DNA of 64,000 nt. Source: Pseudarthrobacter sulfonivorans (GTDB lineage Bacteria > Actinomycetota > Actinomycetes > Actinomycetales > Micrococcaceae). The translations under genes and the position numbers were made by a program. The stretch is from positions 104,041-168,040 of the forward strand of contig NZ_JACXBW010000011.1 in the NCBI RefSeq assembly GCF_014712225.1, given 5' to 3'. The notes under the pieces were generated by a model. It did no database searches, was not told the DNA's origin, and worked only from the letters and a program-made list of their open reading frames with translations. Positions 25,004-33,325 of this stretch are shown here, in pieces (within the stretch, counting starts at the first letter, position 1; every line of letters starts with the position of its first letter).

Positions 25004-25705
25004 ATGGGCAGGCAAGGCAATTCATCACAGCGCAATACGGCATCCGCTTCCGGTTCCCGGGCGGGTTCCGGCGCGCCCCGGAAGGCGAGCCCCGCCGTTT
25101 ACCGCCGTCGCCGCCTGTTCGTAGGGATAGCCCTCCTGATTGTGCTGGGCCTGGCGTTTGGTGGTTTCGCCGTCGGCGGTGCCTTCAATGGCACGGAGCA
25201 GGCGTCCTCCACGGAAAGCACCGCCCCGGACGCCACCGGCGCGGCCCCTGCTCCGAGCGAATCGCCGTCGGCAGCCCCCAGCGCCGCCCCGACGCCAACG
25301 CCCACACCGACTCCCACCTGTAACCAGAACCTGGTTACCGTGTCGGCGTCGACGGACAAGCCGGCCTATGGCCCTGACGAGAAGCCGCTGCTCAGCCTGA
25401 AGGTGACCAACGGCGGCACCATGCCCTGTGAGGTGAACATCGGCACGTCCCAGATGGAGTTTGTGGTGACCAGCGGAGCGGACCGGATCTTCTCGTCCAA
25501 GGACTGCCAGGCCAAGAGCGAAGATCTCATCAAGACCCTTGCGCCGGGCGCCAGCGAGATGGCCAACTTCCAGTGGGCGCAGAACCGGACGCTCGAAGGA
25601 TGCCAGGCTATTGCGACCAAGCCCGGTGGCGGCGGCGCCTACTACATCTTCACGGCCAAGCTCGGGTCGAAAGCCAGCCCAAAGGCAGTGTTCCAGCTCA
25701 ACTGA
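25004..25705 (+). CDS. Membrane-anchored extracellular protein of unknown function
   Basis: 233 residues. A basic, disordered cytoplasmic lead (1-37), one membrane helix (about 39-60, FVGIALLIVLGLAFGGFAV), a Ser/Pro/Ala/Thr linker with repeated PTPTPTPT, then an outside domain from about residue 105 with immunoglobulin-like beta pattern (VTVSASTDKPAYGPDEKPLL). Three to four cysteines could form disulphides. Proteins of this plan are common next to mutY/disA in Arthrobacter-like genomes, to my knowledge without assigned function. ATG start with TAGCCT six bases upstream. Confidence 0.82.
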   Translation: MGRQGNSSQRNTASASGSRAGSGAPRKASPAVYRRRRLFVGIALLIVLGLAFGGFAVGGAFNGTEQASSTESTAPDATGAAPAPSESPSAAPSAAPTPTPTPTPTCNQNLVTVSASTDKPAYGPDEKPLLSLKVTNGGTMPCEVNIGTSQMEFVVTSGADRIFSSKDCQAKSEDLIKTLAPGASEMANFQWAQNRTLEGCQAIATKPGGGGAYYIFTAKLGSKASPKAVFQLN

Positions 25706-25724
25706 AGCTTCTTTTAATCGAGTG

Positions 25725-26801
25725 TTAGAGGAAGCGGTCCAGCAGGCTTGCTTCGGCCATCCGGCTCAGGCCTTCGCGGACGGTGCGGGCGCGCTGATCG
25801 CCGATTCCGTCGACCGTCATGAGGTCATCGATGGTGGCGGCCATGAGGAACTGCAGCCCGCCGAAGTGGTCCACCAGGCGGTCGGCCACTGCCTTGGGGA
25901 CTGCCTTGAGGCCGGAGAGCAGCCGGTAACCGCGGGGCTGCACTACGGCGTCGAGGTTGGCTTCGCCGCCTGCAAAACCGACGATTCCGGAGATCTTGCC
26001 GAGGTCGATCAGCTCGGTGGGTCCCAGGTTCACCAGTGCGCTAACGGCTTTCTCGATGTCCGCGGCCGAAGCGTCGGGGCCGGCATAATCGCGGATGATG
26101 ACGTCGCTGCCCGGGCCGCGGCCCACTGTCAGTTCATCCAGCTGGAGCGACAGCAGCCGGCCGTCCTCACCCAGCTCCAGGACGTATTGGGAGATTTCCT
26201 CGGAGATGCGGCGGACCATTTCCTGGCGTTGCAGGGTGACGGCGACGTCGCGGACAGTCACCATGGCCTCGATCTCCAGTGCGGACAGCGAGCTGGTGAC
26301 CTGGTCCAGCCGTGAGCGGTACCGTTCCAGGGTGGCGAGGGCCTGGTTGGCGCGGGCCAGTACCTTTTCGGATCCCTCCAGGACGTGCCGGAGGCCGTTG
26401 ACGTACAGCGCGATGATCTGCATGGACTGGCTGACGGAGATCACGGGAACGCCGGTCTGGATGGCCACGCGTTCGGCAGTGCGGTGCCGGGTGCCGGATT
26501 CCTGGGTTTCGATGCTGGAGTCCGGGACCAACTGGACGGCGGCGCGCAGGATGTTGCCCGCGTCCTTGTCGCAGATAATGGCGCCGTCCATCTTGGCCAG
26601 CTCGCGCAGCCTTGTGGGGGAGAAGTCGATGCCGATGTCGAAACCGCCCGAGCAGATGGATTCGATGGTCCGGTCGATGCCCAGGACTATCAGTGCGCCC
26701 GTGCGTCCCCGGAGGATCCGTTCGAGTCCGTCCCGCAACGGCGTGCCCGGAGCCACTCTGCCCAGAGTCGCCTTGAGCGATTCTTCGGGGCTCCGCGCCA
26801 T
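25725..26801 (-). CDS. disA: DNA integrity scanning protein, diadenylate cyclase DisA
   Basis: 358 residues. Makes c-di-AMP from two ATP and scans for branched DNA. The N-terminal DAC domain has the DGA motif at residues 72-74 (KMDGAIICD) and the RHR motif at 105-107 (TRHRTAERVA). A helical spine follows, then a C-terminal helix-hairpin-helix (TVDGIGDQRARTVREGL). The ATG at 26801 is preferred over the TTG at 26816 because GAAGGGA is spaced for it. c-di-AMP would act on potassium and osmotic systems elsewhere. Confidence 0.97.
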   Translation of the reverse strand: MARSPEESLKATLGRVAPGTPLRDGLERILRGRTGALIVLGIDRTIESICSGGFDIGIDFSPTRLRELAKMDGAIICDKDAGNILRAAVQLVPDSSIETQESGTRHRTAERVAIQTGVPVISVSQSMQIIALYVNGLRHVLEGSEKVLARANQALATLERYRSRLDQVTSSLSALEIEAMVTVRDVAVTLQRQEMVRRISEEISQYVLELGEDGRLLSLQLDELTVGRGPGSDVIIRDYAGPDASAADIEKAVSALVNLGPTELIDLGKISGIVGFAGGEANLDAVVQPRGYRLLSGLKAVPKAVADRLVDHFGGLQFLMAATIDDLMTVDGIGDQRARTVREGLSRMAEASLLDRFL

Positions 26802-27238
26802 AGGTGTTCCCTTCAAAGGTGCGGACTGAGGCCCGCAGGAGCGGCGGATTTAGCCTCCGCCGGCAGGATGAAAAGTACTCAGTTTCCCGCAAGCTCAATG
26901 ATAGAGGTAAGAACGGGCAACAACCGCACGGACAAGCCCTAAAGTGCCCCATGGTGGATTGCGCGAAAGTGCCTCAGGAGCGCGTCCGACGGCGGCTGTC
27001 CGGAAAGCGTTTTGCCCCCGCTTCCCGGACCGGGAGCATGCGGACCGGAAGGGCGGACCGGAAGTCTGAGCCCTCGGAGGCCGGTGCGGTGGAGACGCCG
27101 AATCCCGGGGCCGTCACCCTCCGTAAGGTCCCGCTGGCGCCGCTGCGATAAACTGGAACTTGGCTTTCCCAGAGCCACGCTTCCCCATCAGGCCTGCCGA
27201 GCGCCTTGGGGTAACCCCACCGCAGCGAAAGTAGCACC
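26802..27238. other. 437-base gap between disA and prfC
   Basis: No convincing gene. The plus strand is open at 26804-27151, but the product is Arg/Pro-rich and of low complexity. Seen are a hairpin GGCGGA (26843-26848) with TCCGCC (26856-26861), a tandem GCGGACCGGAAG near 27040-27064, and TAAACT at 27149-27154, a possible -10 box for prfC that would give a leader of about 75 bases. Confidence 0.5.
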
Positions 27239-28852
27239 GTGTCCCAAGATGTCCTTAGCCCCGCCCGGGTCAACGAGATTCACAAACAGGCGGCCCGGCG
27301 TCGGACCTTTGCTGTTATTTCCCACCCCGACGCCGGCAAATCCACGCTGACCGAGGCGCTGGCACTGCATGCGAAGGTCATCGGCACTGCCGGCGCCTCC
27401 AGCGGCAAGGCCAACCGCAAGGAAACGGTCTCGGACTGGATGCAGATGGAGAAGGACCGCGGCATTTCCATCAGCTCGGCCGCCCTCCAGTTCTCCTACC
27501 GCGACACCGTCATCAACCTGCTGGACACCCCCGGGCACGCGGACTTCTCCGAAGACACGTACCGCGTCCTGGCCGCCGTCGACTGCGCCGTGATGCTGGT
27601 GGACGCTGCCAAGGGCCTGGAAACGCAGACCATGAAGCTGTTCGAGGTCTGCAAGGCGCGCAACCTGCCCATCATCACTGTCATCAACAAGTGGGACCGG
27701 CCGGGCCTGGACGCCCTGGCGCTCATGGACGAGCTCACCGAGCGCACCGGCCTGCAGCCCATGCCGCTGACCTGGGCCGTCGGCATCTCCGGCGACTTCC
27801 GCGGCGTCTGGGATCTCCGCAACGACCGCTTCGCCCGCTTCCAGCGCAACAACGCCGGCGCCAACATCGCGCTGACCGAGTACTTCACGCCGGAGGAAGC
27901 CGCCGAAAGCCAGGGCAACAACTGGTCCGACGCCGTGGACGAAGCGGGCCTGGTGATCGAATCCAACCTTGAGTTCGACGTCGATGCCTTCCACGCGGGC
28001 ACCGCCACCCCCATCCTGTTCAGCTCCGCCGCCCTGAACTTCGGCGTAAAGGAAATCCTGGACGCACTGGTGGATTTCGCGCCGCCCGCAGCACCCCGCC
28101 CGGATGTTGATGGCAGCCCGCGGGCAGTGGAGTCGCCGTTCTCCGGCTTCGTGTTCAAGGTCCAGGCCGGCATGAACAAAGCCCACCGCGACCACGTGGC
28201 CTTCATCCGCGTCTGCTCAGGCGTCTTTGAACGCGGCATGGTGGTCACCCAGACCCGGACCGGGAAGTCCTTCGCCACAAAATACGCCCAGCAAGTGTTC
28301 GGCCGCGAACGCGAGGTCATCGACGAGGCCTACCCAGGCGACGTCGTGGGCCTGGTCAACGCCTCCTCGCTGCGCGTGGGCGACAGCCTCTTCCTTGAAG
28401 ACGCGGTGGAGTACCCGGCCATTCCGCTCTTCGCCCCCGAGCACTTCCAAGTGGCCCGGTCCAAGGACCCCAGCAAGTTCAAGCAGTTCCGCCGCGGCAT
28501 CGAGCAGCTCGAGCACGAGGGCGTCATCCAGGTGCTCCGCTCCGACGTCCGCGGCGACCAGGCGCCGGTGCTTGCCGCCGTCGGGCCCATGCAGTTTGAA
28601 GTGGTGGAGGACCGCATGGCGCACGACTTCAGCGCGCCCATGCGGCTGGAGCGCCTGCCCTATTCCCTTGCCAGGATTTCGACGGCGGACGCGATGGCCA
28701 CGCTGGCGAACGTACCCGGCGCCGAGGTGCTGTTGAGGTCCGACGGCGAATACCTCGCCTTGTTCAACGACGTCTGGGCACTCCGCCGGATCGAGAAGAA
28801 CCACCCCGATCTGACCCTTGTGCCCATCGGCACCCACAACCCCGCAAAGTAG
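27239..28852 (+). CDS. prfC: Peptide chain release factor 3
   Basis: 537 residues from GTG 27239. GTPase that recycles RF1/RF2 from the ribosome. G1 SHPDAGKST, G2 in DRGISISSAALQF, G3 DTPGHADFSEDTYR, G4 NKWDRPG (Trp in place of the usual Leu), then the EF-G-like domain II and the C-terminal domain. Full family length. The start agrees with family alignments (RRRTFAVISHPDAG near residue 20), but the ribosome site is weak. fabF-like gene follows six bases later. Confidence 0.96.
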   Translation: MSQDVLSPARVNEIHKQAARRRTFAVISHPDAGKSTLTEALALHAKVIGTAGASSGKANRKETVSDWMQMEKDRGISISSAALQFSYRDTVINLLDTPGHADFSEDTYRVLAAVDCAVMLVDAAKGLETQTMKLFEVCKARNLPIITVINKWDRPGLDALALMDELTERTGLQPMPLTWAVGISGDFRGVWDLRNDRFARFQRNNAGANIALTEYFTPEEAAESQGNNWSDAVDEAGLVIESNLEFDVDAFHAGTATPILFSSAALNFGVKEILDALVDFAPPAAPRPDVDGSPRAVESPFSGFVFKVQAGMNKAHRDHVAFIRVCSGVFERGMVVTQTRTGKSFATKYAQQVFGREREVIDEAYPGDVVGLVNASSLRVGDSLFLEDAVEYPAIPLFAPEHFQVARSKDPSKFKQFRRGIEQLEHEGVIQVLRSDVRGDQAPVLAAVGPMQFEVVEDRMAHDFSAPMRLERLPYSLARISTADAMATLANVPGAEVLLRSDGEYLALFNDVWALRRIEKNHPDLTLVPIGTHNPAK

Positions 28853-28858
28853 CCAAAG

Positions 28859-30103
28859 ATGACTGCAATCCAACACAGCGCAATTCAACCGCGGGCACTG
28901 ATCACCGGCGTCGGCACCATCAACCCGCTCGGCTCCGCCGTTGCCGGGACCTGGTCCGGCCTGCTGGCGGGGAAATCCGGCATCGCCGCGCTGGATGCGG
29001 ACTGGGCGGAACAGCTGCCGGTGCGAATGGCCGGGCAGGTCACGGCTGACCTCTCGGAGCACCTCACCACGCGTGAGCTGAAGCGGATGGACCGGTGCGG
29101 CCAACTTGCGCTGGTGGCGGCGCGTGAAGCGTGGAAGCAGGCCGGCGCGCCGGAGGTCGATCCCGAGCGGTTTGCCGTGGTGATCGGCTCTGCCTACGGC
29201 GGCCTCGGCTCCACCCTCGAGCAGGACCGTGCGCTGGCCAGCGGCGGTCCGCGCCGGGTATCCCCGCACACCCTGACCCGGCTGATGGTTAACGGCCCGG
29301 CAGCATGGGTTTCCATCGACCTTGGCGCCCGCGGTGGCGCCCGCACCCCAGTCAGTGCCTGCGCGTCCGGCGCCGAAGCAATTGTCCAAGGCGCCGAAAT
29401 GATCAGGTCCGGAGCGGTCGACGTCGTTATCGCCGGAGGCGTGGACGCTTCAGTGAACGACCTGGTGATCACCGGTTTTTCCCAGATCCGTGCACTCTCC
29501 ACGCGCAACGACGACCCGCAGCGGGCATCACGCCCCTTCGACGGCGCCCGCGACGGCTTTGTCCTCGCAGAAGGCGCGGGGATTGTGGTGCTGGAAAGTG
29601 AAGCACACGCCCAGGCACGCGGCGCCGCCGTCCTCGGTGCAGTGGCCGGCGGGGCAGTCACCTCCGATGCCAACGACATCGTGGCCGCCGACCCGGCCAT
29701 GCAGCAGCGGGTCATGCAAAAGGCGCTGGCCTCGGCCGGAATGCAGGCCTCGGACATCGGGTTCGTCCATGCCCACGCCACCTCCACCCCGGTGGGTGAC
29801 CGGCTTGAGGCGCAGGCCATCAACGCCATATTCGGCGCGGACGTACCCGTGACTTCGACAAAGGGCCACACCGGCCACCTGCTGGGCGGTGCCGGTGCGC
29901 TCGCCGCCGTCGTGGTGGTCCAGGCCCTGCAGACCGGGCAGCTCCCGGGAACCGTCAACATCGAGGCGCTGGATCCCGAAGTGAACCTGAACGTCGTCAC
30001 CGAAAACGCCCACACGCTGGCTCAGGGCACCGCCCCCGCCGGCCTGGTTAACGCCTTCGGCTTCGGCGGACACAGTGTTGCGCTGGTGATTACGGGGAGC
30101 TAA
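28859..30103 (+). CDS. Beta-ketoacyl-ACP synthase II-like (FabF family)
   Basis: 414 residues, thiolase fold. The catalytic triad is complete: Cys168 in PVSACASGAEA, His306 in HAHATSTPVGD and His337 in STKGHTGHLLGGAG. Condenses malonyl-ACP with acyl-ACP. It stands alone after prfC with no acyl carrier protein or other fab gene, so it may be a second, specialised synthase rather than the housekeeping FabF; this cannot be settled from one window. Its TAA overlaps the TAG of the convergent gene. Confidence 0.9.
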   Translation: MTAIQHSAIQPRALITGVGTINPLGSAVAGTWSGLLAGKSGIAALDADWAEQLPVRMAGQVTADLSEHLTTRELKRMDRCGQLALVAAREAWKQAGAPEVDPERFAVVIGSAYGGLGSTLEQDRALASGGPRRVSPHTLTRLMVNGPAAWVSIDLGARGGARTPVSACASGAEAIVQGAEMIRSGAVDVVIAGGVDASVNDLVITGFSQIRALSTRNDDPQRASRPFDGARDGFVLAEGAGIVVLESEAHAQARGAAVLGAVAGGAVTSDANDIVAADPAMQQRVMQKALASAGMQASDIGFVHAHATSTPVGDRLEAQAINAIFGADVPVTSTKGHTGHLLGGAGALAAVVVVQALQTGQLPGTVNIEALDPEVNLNVVTENAHTLAQGTAPAGLVNAFGFGGHSVALVITGS

Positions 30104-30642
30104 CCCTCCCGCCGGAGCGCCGGAACGGTCCGTGGCCGCGGCGGGACACCGCGGGTTATTTTTCTGATGTGCTCGGGTCTGAGCCCGGTCAGGGACGCCA
30201 ACTCGAAGTCGTCCATAATCCGCTGCTTGCTGGCCGATGCCAGCAGGTGCCTGCGCTCTTCTTCGACTGCCGCCTTCGACTCCTCCAGAGCCGTCAGTTC
30301 GTGAAGCAACCGGGAGATCAGCCGGAGGTGTTCGGCAGGGGACAAGCCCGTAGGCTGCAGGTCGTCGAAGGCCAGGCGGGTCCTGCGTACGGTCCAGGTG
30401 GAGAGCTGCGTGGTCCGCGAAAGGGCTGTCACGGGGACGCCGTCACGGAGGGCCTGCGCAACCATCTGGTTGAGGCTGGCCGAGAGATCCCGGATCCGGC
30501 TCGATCTGAAGCGGATGGCACCTTGCTTGTCAGCCAGCAGCCGGCTGAGCTCCGTCCGCTGCTGATCGGGGGTCTGCGGCGCCCGACGTCCCCGGTGTCG
30601 GTAACCTCCCGTGACCGCCCTTGCACCCTGATGGCCGGTCAT
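30100..30642 (-). CDS. Putative helix-turn-helix DNA-binding protein
   Basis: 180 residues. A basic N-terminus precedes helices with an HTH-like segment VTALSRTTQLSTWTVRRTRL (about 74-93), then a long charged helix (LISRLLHELTALEESKAAVE...) and a second HTH-like end (FELASLTGLRPEHIRKITRG). AAGGAGAGG lies just before the ATG. It is divergent from the aminotransferase, so it may regulate that gene or itself. No known family recognised with certainty. Confidence 0.7.
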   Translation of the reverse strand: MTGHQGARAVTGGYRHRGRRAPQTPDQQRTELSRLLADKQGAIRFRSSRIRDLSASLNQMVAQALRDGVPVTALSRTTQLSTWTVRRTRLAFDDLQPTGLSPAEHLRLISRLLHELTALEESKAAVEEERRHLLASASKQRIMDDFELASLTGLRPEHIRKITRGVPPRPRTVPALRREG

Positions 30643-30739
30643 ATGTTCCTCTCCTTGAACAACAGGCTCTCAACCCTAGGTGCGTCCACTACTCCGCGGA
30701 AATACCGATATCCGGTGCGGTGATAAGCGGATTGTGTGG

Positions 30740-30765
30740 CCCGTCAGGGCATAAGGGTTGCTTAT
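30740..30765 (+). promoter_or_regulatory. LysR-type box upstream of the aminotransferase-aldolase pair
   Basis: ATAAG-N5-CTTAT at 30751-30765 is a perfect T-N11-A site. The 16 bases CCCGTCAGGGCATAAG (30740-30755) recur with two changes at 34403-34418, in the control region of the LysR gene. A second small inverted repeat, GGTCT/AGACC, is at 30782-30796. Confidence 0.65.
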
Positions 30766-30859
30766 CCGTCCACGCAGAATAGGTCTTATCCAGACCGCTC
30801 CACAGTCCATAGGCTCGAATGACACAAGTCCCCTCACTGATGAACCATGGGAAGAGAAC

Positions 30860-32068
30860 ATGTCTGAATTCGTGCCTGCATCGCGTGTGTCACGCATCAA
30901 ATCGTCCCCGAGCGTGGCCGCCGCTGCCCGTGTCCGGGAGCTCAAGGCTGAGGGACGCAGGATTCTCGACCTCACCGTCGGCGAACCGGATTTCGATACA
31001 CCCGAGCACATCAAAGCAGCGGCCGTCCAGGCCATAGCCGACGGTGAAACCAAGTACACCTCCGTCACCGGTACGCCTGCCCTGCAGAAGGCCATCCTGC
31101 AGTCATTGGAGGTGAACACCGGCCAGCACTATTCAGCCCAGGAAATAACTATCGGCGGCGGCGCGAAGCAGGTCATTTTCACCGCACTCATGGCTTCCTT
31201 GGACGACGGCGACGAAGTGGTTATTCCCGCCCCCTACTGGGTCTCCTACCCGGACATGGTCCTGGCCAACGAAGGCAAGCCGGTCATCGTCCCCTGTGGC
31301 GAAGACACTGGTTTCAAACTCACCCCCGATGCACTCCGCGGGGCAATCACGGACCGCACAAAGTGGCTGATCCTTAACACTCCGTCAAACCCGACCGGAG
31401 CGGTCTATTCACGCGCCGAACTGCGGGAGCTCGCCGGCGTCCTGGCTGAATTTCCCGGCGTCTATGTTCTGACCGACGAGATCTACGACCAGATCTACTT
31501 TGGTGCAGGCAAACTGACCGGCCTCGTGGAAGCAGCCCCGGAACTCAGGGACCGCGTCCTGCTGGTCAACGGTGTCTCCAAGGCCTACGCCATGACGGGC
31601 TGGAGGCTCGGGTACGGGGCTGGCCCTGCCGGCCTGATCGGGGCAATCAACAAGCTCCAGTCGCAGATTTCCTCCTGCCCTTCCTCCGTCAGCCAGGCAG
31701 CCGCCGCGGCTGCACTTACCGGCGACCAGTCCTTCATCCGGACCAGCGGCGAGGTTTACCGCAGCCGCCGTGACGCCGCCGTCTCCGGGCTGAACGCGAT
31801 CGCAGGGCTGTCATGCTCGACGCCGGAGGGAGCCTTCTACGCCTACGTCAACTGCGGCGGGGTGCTGGGCAAGTCGGCGCCGGACGGCACCGTCATCCGC
31901 GACGACCAGGACTTCGTCCTTTACCTGCTGGACCAGGCATCTGTCGCAGCGATCCCGGGGTCCGCTTACGGGCTCGGGCCATACTTCCGCATCTCATATG
32001 CCACCAGCCTCGACATCATCGAGGAATCCGTTGCTGCCATCGACAAAGCCGTCCAAGCCCTTAGCTGA
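30860..32068 (+). CDS. Class I aminotransferase (aspartate aminotransferase fold)
   Basis: 402 residues. PLP enzyme: Lys241 in VLLVNGVSKAYAMTGWRLGY forms the internal aldimine; NTPSNPTG (173-180) and LTDEIYD (204-210) are the usual PLP contacts; Arg near the C-terminus in YFRISYATS binds the carboxylate. Members of this subgroup act on aspartate, glutamate or related diacids. It starts the island and is followed 25 bases later by a keto-acid aldolase, so I infer transamination of a branched hydroxyglutamate. The ATG at 30860 has GGGAAGAG upstream. Confidence 0.9.
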   Translation: MSEFVPASRVSRIKSSPSVAAAARVRELKAEGRRILDLTVGEPDFDTPEHIKAAAVQAIADGETKYTSVTGTPALQKAILQSLEVNTGQHYSAQEITIGGGAKQVIFTALMASLDDGDEVVIPAPYWVSYPDMVLANEGKPVIVPCGEDTGFKLTPDALRGAITDRTKWLILNTPSNPTGAVYSRAELRELAGVLAEFPGVYVLTDEIYDQIYFGAGKLTGLVEAAPELRDRVLLVNGVSKAYAMTGWRLGYGAGPAGLIGAINKLQSQISSCPSSVSQAAAAAALTGDQSFIRTSGEVYRSRRDAAVSGLNAIAGLSCSTPEGAFYAYVNCGGVLGKSAPDGTVIRDDQDFVLYLLDQASVAAIPGSAYGLGPYFRISYATSLDIIEESVAAIDKAVQALS

Positions 32069-32093
32069 CCTATCCAAACCGAAGGACACTGAC

Positions 32094-32774
32094 ATGATCC
32101 ACGTCAAGACAAACGTTGACCGGCCGACGGCGGACGCCGTAAGCCGCCTTGCGAAGTTCTCCTCTGCAACCATCCACGAAGCCCAGGGCAGGAAGGGCGC
32201 GCTCAGCTCGAAGATCAAGCCGATCGACCGCAGCATGTCCTTCTGCGGTCCCGCACTGACAGTGCGCTGCGCTCCGCGCGACAACCTCATGCTGCAGGTT
32301 GCCATCCACTACGCGGAACCGGGCGATGTTGTCCTGGTTGCTGCCGGCGAATTCGAGGAGGCCGGGACGTTCGGCGATGTCCTGGGCAACGCCATGAAGG
32401 CCAAAGGCCTTGCTGCCATGGTGACCGACTCGGGCGTCCGGGACACCCAGGACCTGATCGAGCTGGGCCTGCCGGTATTCTCCGGCAGTGTCAGCATCAA
32501 GGGAACGGTCAAGGAGACCATCGGCCCCATCAACCACCCGATCGTGTTCGGCGACGAGATCATCTACCCGGGCGACGTCCTGCGCGGCGATGCGGACGGT
32601 GTGGTGGTGGTCCGTAAAAACGAGATCGAGGAAGTCATCCGCCTCTCGCAGGAACGTGACGACACCGAACGCGATCTCATCCGCCGGTACCACGAAGGGG
32701 GCACCACCATCGAGCTGTGTAACCTGACCGAGGTTCTTAAGGCAAAAGGCCTGTTGGTCGAAGACGCCAGCTGA
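32094..32774 (+). CDS. RraA-fold aldolase (HMG/CHA aldolase family)
   Basis: 226 residues of the RraA/class II pyruvate aldolase family. The residues that separate true 4-hydroxy-4-methyl-2-oxoglutarate / 4-carboxy-4-hydroxy-2-oxoadipate aldolases from the RNase regulator RraA are present: Arg116 and Asp117 in VTDSGVRDTQDL, for pyruvate enolate and metal. GPALTVRCAPRDNLM and IYPGDVLRGDADGVVVV are further family blocks. It would cleave a 4-hydroxy-4-substituted 2-oxoglutarate to pyruvate plus a second 2-oxo acid. No protocatechuate or gallate genes are near, so an aromatic route is unlikely. Confidence 0.88.
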   Translation: MIHVKTNVDRPTADAVSRLAKFSSATIHEAQGRKGALSSKIKPIDRSMSFCGPALTVRCAPRDNLMLQVAIHYAEPGDVVLVAAGEFEEAGTFGDVLGNAMKAKGLAAMVTDSGVRDTQDLIELGLPVFSGSVSIKGTVKETIGPINHPIVFGDEIIYPGDVLRGDADGVVVVRKNEIEEVIRLSQERDDTERDLIRRYHEGGTTIELCNLTEVLKAKGLLVEDAS

Positions 32775-32780
32775 CGCACA

Positions 32781-32817
32781 GGAAGGGTGGGCCGCCAACG
32801 GGGCGGCCCACCCTTCC
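32781..32817 (+). terminator. Terminator after the aldolase
   Basis: Perfect 16-base arms 32781-32796 and 32802-32817, loop of five bases, beginning six bases after the aldolase stop codon. Confidence 0.9.
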
Positions 32818-32841
32818 TTCGTCAGCGGACTTAAACTATGA

Positions 32842-32874
32842 GGGTCCATGTCCTTGGTGGACATGGACCCTTTT
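32842..32874. terminator. Second terminator with T-run
   Basis: GGGTCCATGTCC (32842-32853) pairs with GGACATGGACCC (32859-32870), then TTTT. Together with the stem before it, it isolates the aminotransferase-aldolase transcript from the minus-strand gene at 32918. Confidence 0.88.
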
Positions 32875-32917
32875 GAGTCGTGCTTACTCAGTGGCTCCGG
32901 CTACAGCAGACGGTGTG

Positions 32918-33184
32918 TCAGCCAACCAGTGAGCGGGATACTGCATAGGCGCCCTGGGCGCCGGGCAGGGGATAGGCTGGCCTGCCGGAAATGGTTTCAT
33001 CCAGAAGCCAAAGAGTTGCTCCTGATCCGGACATCGGCATGATGCTGCCTTCAAAAACAAACACGGCCTGGCCGTCCTGTCCCTCGGGAAACCAGAATCC
33101 GTTGGCCGGGCAGTGGGATCCGGTCCTTGCCGCCAACCGGGCGCCGCTAGCAGGGTTCCGGTGTGCACTGCTGATCTTTTTCAC
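32918..33184 (-). CDS. Small conserved-looking protein, unknown function
   Basis: 88 residues from a GTG at 33184, with GGGAG eight bases upstream. The text has a clear domain feel: CPANGFWFPEGQDGQAVFVF followed by EGSIMPMSGSGATLWLL, with one Cys, aromatic residues and a Gly-Ser-Ile-Met-Pro turn, like small beta-barrel proteins. It has a basic N-terminus (MKKISSAHRN). No name can be given. It lies between the aldolase and the LysR gene on the opposite strand. Confidence 0.65.
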   Translation of the reverse strand: MKKISSAHRNPASGARLAARTGSHCPANGFWFPEGQDGQAVFVFEGSIMPMSGSGATLWLLDETISGRPAYPLPGAQGAYAVSRSLVG

Positions 33185-33325
33185 GATGTGCTCCCAATCA
33201 GGAAATCCAATGAGTAAATAATTGCCGGACCGTTCCGGCCTTTAATTACAGATTAGTTTCTTGGAGCCACGTTTACTAAGACCAAATCCATCTGCCATGA
33301 TAAGGAAAATTTGTGCCACGCGGCA

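Noticed and set aside
26804..27151. 115-codon plus-strand frame between disA and prfC
   Set aside because: Arg/Pro/Ser-rich text, no ribosome site at any start and no domain-like pattern.
32884..33168. 94-codon minus-strand frame overlapping the small gene at 32918-33184
   Set aside because: The alternative frame gives Pro/Ala-rich noise, while the 88-residue frame has a ribosome site and protein-like motifs.
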